A DNA stretch of 52,417 nt, taken from NCBI GenBank assembly GCA_021790675.1, contig JAJYGN010000110.1, forward strand, positions 1 to 52,417. Direction: 5' to 3'. Position numbers and translations under genes: made by a program. This DNA is from Actinomycetes bacterium. GTDB lineage: Bacteria > Actinomycetota > Acidimicrobiia > Acidimicrobiales > RAAP-2. The first letter of the stretch is position 1. Each line of letters opens with the position of its first letter. Positions 36,798 through 45,039 of this stretch are shown piece by piece. The notes under the pieces are model-generated. The model saw nothing but the letters and a program-made list of their open reading frames with translations. It made no database searches and was not told the DNA's origin.

Positions 36798-37754
36798 GTG
36801 ATCGTCGTCCATGACGCTGATGCTCGCCATGACGAGACGCCGAGTGTCGTCACGATCGGCGTGTTCGACGGGCTGCACCGCGGTCACCAGCGCGTGGTTG
36901 CCGAGGTGATCACTCGCGCGCGCGCCCGCGGCGCGCTCGCCAGTGTGGTCACCTTCGACCCGCACCCCGCCGACGTGCTCGACCCCGAGCACGCGCCATT
37001 GCTGCTTGGCACCTTGGATCAGCGCCTCGAGGGGTTTGAGGCCCTGGGGGTGGACCGCGTGCGCATCCTCGACTTCGATCATCACGCCTCGCACGAGCGC
37101 GCTGAGCACTTCATCGAACGCGTCCTCGTACGCGAACTCGGCGTCCTCGAGATCGTGGTCGGCCAGGACTTTCGCTTCGGGGAGGGCCGCACGGGCGACG
37201 TCGATCTCCTCGCGCGCGAGGGCGAGCGCTGGGGATTCTCCGTCGCACCCAGCGTCCTCTTCGGCGATGGCCAGCGCTGGAGCTCGACCGCGGTGCGCCA
37301 CTCTCTCACCGAGGGCGACGTCGAGCGCGCCGGGGTCATCCTCGGGCGCCCCTTCGTCCTACGCGGTGAGGTCGCCCATGGGGACGCTCGCGGCACCGAC
37401 CTGGGATTTCCCACGGCCAACGTGGTGGCGGCTTCGCGCCAGCAGCTACCCGGGATCGGCATCTACGCTGGCGCGGTCCGCCTGCCGGACCGGCGCTGGT
37501 GGCCGGCCGCGATCTCGGTGGGCACCCGTCCCCAGTTCTATGACGATGGAGCCCTCCTGGTCGAAGTTCACGTGGTGGGCTACGGGGGCAACCTCTACGA
37601 CGCCACCCTCGACGTCGCCTTTCTCAGCCGGCTGCGCGGTGAGCTGGTCTTTTCCGACGTGGCCGCCCTGGTCGCCCAGATCGAGCGCGACGTCGTGGCC
37701 AGCGTGGATGTTTTCGCGAATTTCTTGCCCACGGCCTCGGTCCTGCTAGGCTAG
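36798..37754 (+). CDS. ribF: Bifunctional riboflavin kinase/FAD synthetase
   Basis: Converts riboflavin to FMN and FAD. 318 residues: N-terminal adenylyltransferase (TIGVFDGLHRGHQ, VTFDPHP, VGQDFRFGEGRTGD, WSSTAVR) and C-terminal flavokinase (GRPFVLRGEVAHGDARGTDLGFPTANV, GIYAGAV, VEVHVVGYGGNLYD). The truB-ribF-rpsO order is widespread. Its last codons overlap a likely rpsO promoter. Confidence 0.95.
   Translation: MIVVHDADARHDETPSVVTIGVFDGLHRGHQRVVAEVITRARARGALASVVTFDPHPADVLDPEHAPLLLGTLDQRLEGFEALGVDRVRILDFDHHASHERAEHFIERVLVRELGVLEIVVGQDFRFGEGRTGDVDLLAREGERWGFSVAPSVLFGDGQRWSSTAVRHSLTEGDVERAGVILGRPFVLRGEVAHGDARGTDLGFPTANVVAASRQQLPGIGIYAGAVRLPDRRWWPAAISVGTRPQFYDDGALLVEVHVVGYGGNLYDATLDVAFLSRLRGELVFSDVAALVAQIERDVVASVDVFANFLPTASVLLG
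37725..37752 (+). promoter_or_regulatory. rpsO promoter inside the end of ribF
   Basis: TTGCCC (37725-37730), 16-base spacer, TAGGCT (37747-37752). The predicted leader of about 78 nt begins with a small hairpin, CCAG/CTGG with a five-base loop (37763-37775). S15 represses its own mRNA via leader structures in several phyla; the sequence here is not obviously one of those. Confidence 0.45.
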
Positions 37755-37836
37755 AACCTTGACCAGCGACGCTGGCCATGTGGGTCGTCACGTCGGCGGC
37801 TCGCAACGGGACCCCCGACTCATAAGGCACTAACAC

Positions 37837-38094
37837 ATGGCTGAGAAGGCACAGATCATTAAGGACTATCAGGCTCACGGCACGGACACGGGCTCGCCCG
37901 AGGTCCAAATCGCGATTCTGACGGACCGGATCGCGCACCTCACCGAGCATTTGAAGGTTCACAAGGGTGATCACCACACCCGCCGCGGACTCATGAAGCT
38001 CATCGGCCAACGCCGCCGTCTTTTGGACTACGTCCAGCGCGACGACGTGGAGCGTTACCGCTCGCTGATCGGTCGTCTCGGCATTCGTCGCTAG
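37837..38094 (+). CDS. rpsO: 30S ribosomal protein S15
   Basis: 85-residue S15 that binds the central domain of 16S r[38 protein letters not shown] and the closing [16 protein letters not shown] are intact. Only four residues shorter than E. coli S15. A seven-pair hairpin without a T-tract follows at 38103-38119, before the pnp leader. Confidence 0.97.
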   Translation: MAEKAQIIKDYQAHGTDTGSPEVQIAILTDRIAHLTEHLKVHKGDHHTRRGLMKLIGQRRRLLDYVQRDDVERYRSLIGRLGIRR

Positions 38095-38137
38095 CCGAGC
38101 CAACGCCGACTTTCGGCGTGACAACACATCCGACTCA

Positions 38138-38191
38138 CCGGAGGCCAGTGGAGGGCAGTCGCACCCGCGACGGTTGCCCACTGGGGTCCGG
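38138..38191 (+). promoter_or_regulatory. Long hairpin in the pnp leader
   Basis: Four nested stem blocks of five pairs each: CCGGA (38138) with TCCGG (38187-38191); CCAGT (38145) with ACTGG (38180-38184); GGGCA (38153) with TGCCC (38175-38179); GTCGC (38158) with GCGAC (38167-38171), capped by an ACCC loop. Short internal loops separate them. It ends 18 bases before the AAGGAG site of pnp. In E. coli a leader duplex is cut by RNase III and then lets PNPase repress its own mRNA; the same logic is possible here. Confidence 0.7.
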
Positions 38192-38219
38192 ACGGAGTGT
38201 TGCTAATCAAGGAGCAACC

Positions 38220-40685
38220 ATGACTGACGCCATCCGCGTAAGTAGCCCGCTAACGGGCACCGACAAGACCCTTTCCTTCGAGGCCGGTCACCTCGCCCAA
38301 CTCGCCGACGGCGCGGTTCTCGCGCGCATCGGTGACACGATGCTGCTCGTGACGGCCACCGCCGCGCGCAGCGTTCGTGAAGGGATGGATTTCTTCCCCC
38401 TGACGGTGGACATCGAGGAGCGCGCCTACGCCGCGGGCAAGATCCCCGGGGCGTTCTTTCGCCGCGAGGGTAAGCCTTCGGACCAGGCGGTGCTGATCTG
38501 CCGACTGATCGACCGGCCGCTGCGCCCGTCGTTCCCCAAGGGCTTCCGCAACGAGACCCAGGTGGTCGGCACGATCTTCAGCGCCGACCAGGAGAACCCG
38601 CACGACATCCTCGCGATCAACGCGGCCTCCGCGGCCCTGATGATCTCGGGCATCCCCTTCGACGGTCCCATCGGCGCGGTTCGCCTCGCCTACACGACCG
38701 ACGGCGAGTGGGTCGCGCACCCGACCTACTCCGAGGGTGACGCCTCGGTCTTTGAGCTCGTGGTGGCCGGACGCGCACTCAGTGACTCGGTCGAGACCGA
38801 CATCGCCATCATGATGGTCGAGGCGGGCGGCACCGAGGGTTCCTTCGAGAAGTACGCCGACGGGGCGCCGAAGGTCTCCGAGGAGGTCCTCGCGGCCGGC
38901 CTCGAGGCCTCCAAACTCTGGATCCGTGAGTCGATCAACCTCCAGCGCGAGCTGGTGCGCGAGTTCGTCGCCGCCCGCGGGCCGATCACGCCGATGGTCT
39001 ACTCGACCTTCGCCGACTACCAAGAGGACGTGATGAACGCCGTCCAGACCGTGGGCGGCGAGAAGCTGGCCGCTGCCAACAAGGTCGCCGGCAAGCAGGA
39101 GCGCTCCGACGCCATCACCGCGGTCACCGCCGAGATCGAAGTGGCCCTGGCCGACGAGTTCCCGGGCCGCAACTCCGAGGTGCGCGCGGCCGTGAAGTCG
39201 CTGACCAAGAAGCTGGTGCGCCAGCGCATTGTGACCGAAGGCGTGCGCATCGACGGACGAGGCGTCGCCGACATCCGTCCGCTCTCGGCCGCGATCGACC
39301 TCTTTCCGATGACCCACGGCTCGGCGCTCTTCCAGCGCGGCGAAACCCAGGTCGTCAACGTGACCACGCTCGGCATGCCGCGCATGCGTCAGCAGATCGA
39401 CTCGATCACCCCCGACGAGTGGCGCCGCTACATGCACCACTACAACTTCCCGCCGTACTCGACGGGTGAGACCGGCCGCGTGGGCATGCCCAAGCGCCGC
39501 GAGATCGGCCACGGCATGCTCGCCGAGCGTGCGCTGATCCCCGTCCTGCCCAGCGAGCAGGACTTCGCCTACACGCTGCGCGTCGTCTCTGACGTGATGC
39601 AGTCCAACGGCTCGACCTCGATGGCGTCCGTCTGCGGATCGACGCTGTCGCTGATGGCCGCGGGTGTCCCGATCAAGGCCCCGGTGGCGGGCATCGCGAT
39701 GGGCCTCGTCTACGACGAGGGCAACTACGTCACCCTGACCGACATCCTCGGCGCGGAAGACGCGTTCGGGGACATGGACTTCAAGGTCGCCGGCACCGCC
39801 GACGCGGTTACCGCGCTGCAGCTCGACACCAAGATCGACGGCCTGCCGGCCGACGTCTTGGCCCGCGCGCTTCACCAGGCCAAGGAGGCTCGTCTGGCGA
39901 TCCTCGACGTGATCACCGCGACGATTGCCGAGCCTCGTCCCACGGTGGCCGAGGTCGCGCCCAAGATCATCTCGATGGAGATTCCGATCGACAAGATCGG
40001 CGAGGTCATCGGACCCAAGGGCAAGGTCATCAACACCCTCCAGCAAGAGACGGGCGCGGACATCGCGGTCGACGACGACGGTGTCGTTGGGACGGTGACC
40101 ATTGGCGCCAAGGACGGACGAGCCGTCGAAGAGGCCCGTCGACGCATCGCGTTGATCCTCGACCCGCCTTCGGCCGACGTGGGCGCCGTCTACAGCGGTC
40201 GCGTAGTGAACATCGCCAAGTTCGGCGCCTTCGTGTCGATCCTGCCCGGGCGTGACGGCCTGTTGCACATCTCCAAGATGTCGCCGCTCAACGGCGGCAA
40301 GAGGATCGGTCAGGTCGAGGACGTCCTCGAACTCGGCCAGCCCATTGAGGTGCGCGTGGACGACATCGACCCGCAGGGCAAGGTGTCGCTCTCCCTGGCT
40401 GGAGAGTACGCCGACATCGAGGTCGAGGATTCGCCGCGCGAGCCGCGCCGCGAGCGCGAGCGCGAGCCGCGTCGTGACCGTGATCGCGAGCCGCGTGCCG
40501 AGCGCGAGCCGCGTGCCCGCGAGGAGCGCCCCGCCCGCGCGCCGTCCTTTGAGAGTGACTTCGAGGCCGAACTGGCTGGCGAGATCGGTGACCTCGGCCC
40601 CGGTGGACCGTCGATGAGCGACGGCGACCGCGACCGCGACCGCGACCGCGGCGGAAGCCGGGGCTCGCGCCCGCGCCGCCGCTAG
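38220..40685 (+). CDS. pnp: Polyribonucleotide nucleotidyltransferase (PNPase)
   Basis: Phosphorolytic 3'-5' exoribonuclease. 821 residues from ATG 38220 with AAGGAG five bases upstream; a GTG-started frame from 38118 would translate the leader hairpin and is rejected. Two RNase PH folds (FFPLTVDIEERAYAAGKIPG; active-site FRREGKPSDQAVL; ALQLDTKIDGLPADVL), a KH domain (IDKIGEVIGPKGKVINTLQ) and an S1 domain (GRVVNIAKFGAFVSILPGRDGLLHISKM). A C-terminal tail of about 90 residues is rich in Arg-Glu and Arg-Asp dipeptides, with four GACCGC units at 40626-40649. Confidence 0.97.
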   Translation: MTDAIRVSSPLTGTDKTLSFEAGHLAQLADGAVLARIGDTMLLVTATAARSVREGMDFFPLTVDIEERAYAAGKIPGAFFRREGKPSDQAVLICRLIDRPLRPSFPKGFRNETQVVGTIFSADQENPHDILAINAASAALMISGIPFDGPIGAVRLAYTTDGEWVAHPTYSEGDASVFELVVAGRALSDSVETDIAIMMVEAGGTEGSFEKYADGAPKVSEEVLAAGLEASKLWIRESINLQRELVREFVAARGPITPMVYSTFADYQEDVMNAVQTVGGEKLAAANKVAGKQERSDAITAVTAEIEVALADEFPGRNSEVRAAVKSLTKKLVRQRIVTEGVRIDGRGVADIRPLSAAIDLFPMTHGSALFQRGETQVVNVTTLGMPRMRQQIDSITPDEWRRYMHHYNFPPYSTGETGRVGMPKRREIGHGMLAERALIPVLPSEQDFAYTLRVVSDVMQSNGSTSMASVCGSTLSLMAAGVPIKAPVAGIAMGLVYDEGNYVTLTDILGAEDAFGDMDFKVAGTADAVTALQLDTKIDGLPADVLARALHQAKEARLAILDVITATIAEPRPTVAEVAPKIISMEIPIDKIGEVIGPKGKVINTLQQETGADIAVDDDGVVGTVTIGAKDGRAVEEARRRIALILDPPSADVGAVYSGRVVNIAKFGAFVSILPGRDGLLHISKMSPLNGGKRIGQVEDVLELGQPIEVRVDDIDPQGKVSLSLAGEYADIEVEDSPREPRREREREPRRDRDREPRAEREPRAREERPARAPSFESDFEAELAGEIGDLGPGGPSMSDGDRDRDRDRGGSRGSRPRRR

Positions 40686-40694
40686 GCACCTTTC

Positions 40695-43358
40695 GTGCCC
40701 GTCGAGGTGGATCTCACCACGGCGCCGACGACATCGGCGCCGTGGTGGCGTCCCCTCGCCAGAGCGGATCGCACCGCTCTGATCGTGATGCTCGCGCTGC
40801 CGACGCTGCTCTTTGGCGTGCCGGCCGCGCTGGGACACCCGGCCATCGCCGCGGACAACCTGATCCAGAACTTCCCGCTGCGCGTCCTTTCGGGCCGCCA
40901 GATCGCGAGCGGCCACCTGCCGCTCATGAACCCGTTGGCCGACTCGGGCACACCGCTGCTCGGCGGCATGAACGCGGGCTCGCTCTTTCCCCTCACGATC
41001 ATCTTCGCGTTCTTGCCGGCGATTCTTGCCTGGGTGATCAACCTCGTTGCGGTCTACGCGGCCGCCGCGATCGGGCTCTTCAGCCTCGCTCGCTACCACG
41101 GGCTGCGTAGCACGCCGGCCCTCGCCGGCGGCCTTGTCTATGCCTACGTCGGCGCGATGACCGGCCAGATGGTCCATCTCGGGGTGGTTCAGGGATACGC
41201 GATGCTGCCCTGGGAGATTCTGTGTCTACTGGTGCTGGCCGAGCGCGTGCGCCGTCCGCGAGCGTGGCGCCACCGCGCTCGCGAGGTCGCCGCACCGGTT
41301 ATGGGCCTCGGCGTGCTGTGGGGGCTGACCTCACTATCAGGTGAGCCGCGCGCGATCGCCGAGATGGAGCTCGTCGTGCTCGTCGTGGGTGCCGTGGTGC
41401 TCCTCGCCCCGGGCCGGTGGCGCCCGATGACCTGGTCACATCGGGTCGAATATGTCGGGGCCGTCGCGTTGGGGGTGGCGTGGGGGGCCCTGATCGGTCT
41501 GGCCCAACTGGTGACGGGCTGGAGCTACATCGCGGTCTCGCAACGCACCAACCTCGGCTACCAGTTCTTCGGCTCGGGCTCGCTGGCGGTTCGCTGGTCG
41601 TCGCTGTGGTTCGTCCCCGACCTCTTCGGCGGCAACGGGATCTTGCACCAGCCCTCGTACTTCGCGAGCTACAACCTGCCCGAGGTGACCGGCTACGCCG
41701 GCCTGGCCGCGCTAGTCGCCGTGGCCGCGTACCTGGGTCAACTCATCGGGCGAGCGCGTCGCGCGGCCGTGCGCGAGTTCGCCCCCTATGGCGTGCTCGC
41801 CCTGGTGGGAGTGTGGGCGACCTGGGGCGACTACACGCCCGTCGGGCGCGTCTTCTGGTGGATACCTCTCTTTAGCTCGACGCGCCTGCAGAGTCGCAAC
41901 GTGATCCTCGTCGACCTCGCGGCGAGCGTGCTGCTGGCCTGGTGGCTCCAGCGAGTGGCCGATCGCGACGATGACGGGGCGTCTCTCGTTGGCGCGCGGC
42001 GCTATCTCACTCTCGCGCCCGTCGTCGCCGTCGTCGCCATCGCGGTGCTCGCCCTCTTCGACGGGCGGCACTTCTTGCACTTCCTCGGCCTCACGATGGG
42101 AGCGACGCGCTGGGTGCTCTACGAGCGACCCACCCTCGTAATGCATCTGGTGATCGCCGTCGCGATGGCAATCGCCGTGCTGCTGGTACGTCGCGACCGG
42201 GTGCGCTGGCTGCTCGTCATTCTCGCGCTTGACGCCGTAGCCTTCTTCGCCTTCAACGCGACCGGTCTAGCGCCGGGTCGTGCCGGCGTGATGCCCTCGC
42301 GCGCGAACGCCGTCGCCCACCTCGGTCTGACTGGGAGATTCGCGATGGTCGATCCCACCGGGGCGGCGGGCGATACGTTCGAGAGCCTCGGTCTGGCCAA
42401 TATGAACGTCTTCACCCAGCTTCCTTCGATCCAGGGATATGGATCGTTGATCGACGCCTACTACGGATCCGAGACCGGGACGCACCCGCTCTTTCGCCTG
42501 GACGCGTGTCACCTCGTGAGCGGCCAGTTCCGCCAGCTGCGTCTGGCCTCGCTGGTGCTCGCGAGCAACCAGCTGATGGTCTCGCCGCGAGCGGGTGCGC
42601 AGTACTGCGAGTCCCCGCGGCGCACCGAGACAGCGTTTCGCTACTTCGGCCAGCTCGTGCACGTGAGAGAGATCCGTCTCGAGGGCGTCGACGGTGAGCC
42701 CCTGTCGACCACGACGGTCTCGGTGCAGATGCTTACCTCGTCGGGCGCGCCGACCGGCGACATCGCGACGATCCCCGGCGCGACGACTCTCACCTGGGCA
42801 CCGGCGACGACGGCGCCGACCGCCGGCTTCGTGCTGCACTCGCCGTCGGGCGTACGCGTCGGTTCGGCGCTGGTGACGTTGATGGGCGGCGCCACGTATC
42901 AACTCACGACGCCCTTTCAGCAGGCGGTCGCCACGCGCTCGTGGCGCTTACGCGAAACGAGCGGAACGCTGGCGTTCTTTCGAACGACCTCGCTGCTGCC
43001 CAGCGCGTGGGTGTCGTCGCTGTCAACCGGGCACATCGAGAGTGTGCGCAACGCTATCTGGGGCGACACCTGGGTGCGGGTGCACGCGAGAACGCGCACG
43101 ACGGTGCTGCATTCGGTGGAGTGGATACCCGGCTGGCGTGCCGAGGCCCAGCGCGTGGGTGGTTCCCAGGTGATCGCCCTCACGGTGCACCGCAACGGTC
43201 TCATCCAGTCGGTCAGCGTCCCGCCGGGGGAGTGGGTGATCCACTACCACTACCACGCTCCGCACATCGAGCTCGGGCTCTTCGGATCGATGCTGGGCGT
43301 GCTCGCACTCGTCGTCGTCGCCGTCGCGCGGCGCCGACGCCCTAGGGTTGAAGCATGA
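40695..43358 (+). CDS. Large multi-pass membrane protein, YfhO-like
   Basis: 887 residues. The N-terminal two thirds has about a dozen hydrophobic helices; the C-terminal third is a soluble, beta-rich extracytoplasmic region (about 520-850), closed by one last helix (LGLFGSMLGVLALVVVAVA) and a basic tail. This layout, with NLIQNFPLRVLSGRQIASGHLPLMNPLADSG-type N-terminal motif (here split as NLIQNFPLR ... GHLPLMNP), resembles YfhO/GT-C-like membrane proteins involved in polymer glycosylation. I cannot name a substrate. Between pnp and dapB it has no obvious functional partner. GTG ten bases after pnp, with TAGGCA six bases ahead. Confidence 0.7.
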   Translation: MPVEVDLTTAPTTSAPWWRPLARADRTALIVMLALPTLLFGVPAALGHPAIAADNLIQNFPLRVLSGRQIASGHLPLMNPLADSGTPLLGGMNAGSLFPLTIIFAFLPAILAWVINLVAVYAAAAIGLFSLARYHGLRSTPALAGGLVYAYVGAMTGQMVHLGVVQGYAMLPWEILCLLVLAERVRRPRAWRHRAREVAAPVMGLGVLWGLTSLSGEPRAIAEMELVVLVVGAVVLLAPGRWRPMTWSHRVEYVGAVALGVAWGALIGLAQLVTGWSYIAVSQRTNLGYQFFGSGSLAVRWSSLWFVPDLFGGNGILHQPSYFASYNLPEVTGYAGLAALVAVAAYLGQLIGRARRAAVREFAPYGVLALVGVWATWGDYTPVGRVFWWIPLFSSTRLQSRNVILVDLAASVLLAWWLQRVADRDDDGASLVGARRYLTLAPVVAVVAIAVLALFDGRHFLHFLGLTMGATRWVLYERPTLVMHLVIAVAMAIAVLLVRRDRVRWLLVILALDAVAFFAFNATGLAPGRAGVMPSRANAVAHLGLTGRFAMVDPTGAAGDTFESLGLANMNVFTQLPSIQGYGSLIDAYYGSETGTHPLFRLDACHLVSGQFRQLRLASLVLASNQLMVSPRAGAQYCESPRRTETAFRYFGQLVHVREIRLEGVDGEPLSTTTVSVQMLTSSGAPTGDIATIPGATTLTWAPATTAPTAGFVLHSPSGVRVGSALVTLMGGATYQLTTPFQQAVATRSWRLRETSGTLAFFRTTSLLPSAWVSSLSTGHIESVRNAIWGDTWVRVHARTRTTVLHSVEWIPGWRAEAQRVGGSQVIALTVHRNGLIQSVSVPPGEWVIHYHYHAPHIELGLFGSMLGVLALVVVAVARRRRPRVEA
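43343..43348 (+). promoter_or_regulatory. Candidate -10 box for leaderless dapB
   Basis: TAGGGT, six bases, ATG at 43355. It lies inside the last codons of the membrane protein gene, so the dap genes could be expressed independently. Confidence 0.5.
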
Positions 43359-44146
43359 AGCGCGTCGCAATCGTTGGAGCGGCCGGGCGCATGGGCCAGG
43401 TGATGGCCGAGGGACTCGCGCGCGAGGGCGACGTCGCGGTTCGCGCCCTCGTCGACATTGCCGAGCCGGCTCGATCTCAGGACGCGGTCGTGGCGACGTC
43501 GCTGACGTCGCTCGATCCGTCGAGCATCGACGCCGTAGTCGACTTCTCGACGCCCGACGGCGTCGTGGCCTCCGCGGCGTGGTGCGCCGCGAATCGCGTG
43601 GGACTCGTCGTGGGCACGACCGGTCTCAGTGACGCCCAGCGTGAGCTGGTGGCCCAGGCCGCCCGGTCTACCCGCGTGGTGATGGCCGCCAACTTCGCCA
43701 TCGGCGCGGTGCTCGCCGAGCGCTTCGCCGTACTCGCCGCGCCCTACTTCGAGCGCGCCGAGGTGATTGAACTCCACCACGACGCCAAGGTCGACGCGCC
43801 CTCGGGCACCTCGCTCTCGACGGCGCGCGCGCTGGCCGCCGCGCGCCGCGCCGCCGGTCGCATCGACCTGCCCGAGCCCACCCAGCGTGAGAGCGTCGAG
43901 GGATCGCGCGGCGCGAACGTCGAGGGCGTGAGAGTCCACGCGGTTCGCCTGCCCGGACTCGTCGCCCACGAGGAGATCCTCTTCGGTGGGCCCGGCGAGG
44001 GACTCACCATCCGCCACGACTCCTTTGATCGTCGAAGCTTCGTTCAGGGCGTTGCGCTGGCCCTGCGCAAGATGGGCGACGAACCGGGTCTCAGCGTGGG
44101 TGTGGGCGAGTTCCTGACGAGCCCCACTGGTAACTTCGAACTATGA
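43355..44146 (+). CDS. dapB: 4-hydroxy-tetrahydrodipicolinate reductase
   Basis: Lysine/diaminopimelate pathway, after DapA. 263 residues: NAD(P) loop GAAGRMG, VVDFSTPDGV, VVGTTGLS, AANFAIGAVL, and the catalytic ELHHDAKVDAPSGTS. Overlaps dapA by four bases (ATGA), so product and preceding enzyme are coupled despite reversed order. The gene start overlaps the end of the upstream membrane protein gene by four bases. Confidence 0.96.
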   Translation: MKRVAIVGAAGRMGQVMAEGLAREGDVAVRALVDIAEPARSQDAVVATSLTSLDPSSIDAVVDFSTPDGVVASAAWCAANRVGLVVGTTGLSDAQRELVAQAARSTRVVMAANFAIGAVLAERFAVLAAPYFERAEVIELHHDAKVDAPSGTSLSTARALAAARRAAGRIDLPEPTQRESVEGSRGANVEGVRVHAVRLPGLVAHEEILFGGPGEGLTIRHDSFDRRSFVQGVALALRKMGDEPGLSVGVGEFLTSPTGNFEL

Positions 44147-45039
44147 CGTCACCGCGCTTTGGCCGGGTGCTCACCGCCATGGTGACGCCCTTTGAGTTTG
44201 ACGGCTCCCTTGATCTGAAGATGGCAGCAACGCTCGCGCGCTATCTGGTCGATCACGGCAGCGACGCCCTGGTGGTGGCCGGCTCCACGGGTGAGGGGAC
44301 CTCGCTCTCGGAGGATGAGAAGCTGGCGCTCTTCGCCGCGGTGGCGAGCGCGGTCGACGTGCCCGTTCTCGCCGGCTCGACGTCGGCCGACACCCGTCGA
44401 TCCGTGGAGTTGACTGCGCGCGTTGCTGACGTCGGTGTGGCGGGCGTGCTGGCGACGACGCCCGCCTACGCGCGCCCGAGTCAGGCCGGCATCGCCGCGC
44501 ACCTGGGACGAATCGCCGAGTCGACGGCGCTACCCGTCATGATCTACGACATCCCTTCGCGCACCGGCCGCAAGATCGCCGCGACGACTTTGATCGATCT
44601 GGTGAGAAGCCACGAGAACGTCGTGGCGCTAAAGGACGCTTCGGCCGACCTGCCCGGCGCCGCGCACGTCAAGGCCGTCCTCGGCGACGCCCTCGACCTC
44701 TACAGCGGCGACGACGCCCTGACCCTGCCCTTCATGGCGATCGGAGCCGTCGGCGTCGTCTCGGTCGCCGCGCACTGGGCCGGCGACGTCTTCACGGCGA
44801 TGGTGCGAGCAGCCGAGGACGGCGACTGGCTCGAGGCGCGTCGGCTCAACGAGGTCCTCGCCGAGAGCTGCGCCTTTGAGAGCTCCGAGGCCTACCCGAA
44901 CCCCGTACCGACCAAGGCGGCCATGCGCGCGCTCGGTCTGGCCGTCGGGGACTGTCGCCTGCCCCACAGCGCGGCCGACGAGGAGATCGATGCGCGCGCG
45001 GCTCGCGTGCTCGCGGCTCTGGCGGCCTCGCGTGGCTAA
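44143..45039 (+). CDS. dapA: 4-hydroxy-tetrahydrodipicolinate synthase
   Basis: Condenses pyruvate with aspartate semialdehyde. 298 residues, TIM barrel with AGSTGEGTSLSEDEK, TTPAYARPSQ (the second catalytic tyrosine position kept, the first replaced by Ala compared with TPYYNRP), Y135 in IYDIPSRTG and the Schiff-base K164 in VALKDASAD. The 3' end overlaps the RNase J gene by eight bases, the common dapA-rnj neighbourhood of Actinobacteria. Confidence 0.95.
   Translation: MTSPRFGRVLTAMVTPFEFDGSLDLKMAATLARYLVDHGSDALVVAGSTGEGTSLSEDEKLALFAAVASAVDVPVLAGSTSADTRRSVELTARVADVGVAGVLATTPAYARPSQAGIAAHLGRIAESTALPVMIYDIPSRTGRKIAATTLIDLVRSHENVVALKDASADLPGAAHVKAVLGDALDLYSGDDALTLPFMAIGAVGVVSVAAHWAGDVFTAMVRAAEDGDWLEARRLNEVLAESCAFESSEAYPNPVPTKAAMRALGLAVGDCRLPHSAADEEIDARAARVLAALAASRG

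Noticed and set aside
38103..38119. Terminator between rpsO and pnp
   Set aside because: Seven-pair hairpin lacks a T-tract; it may be a processing or stability hairpin instead.
38250..41177. 975-codon minus-strand frame opposite pnp
   Set aside because: Low-complexity translation typical of antisense GC-rich frames; pnp on the plus strand has all motifs.
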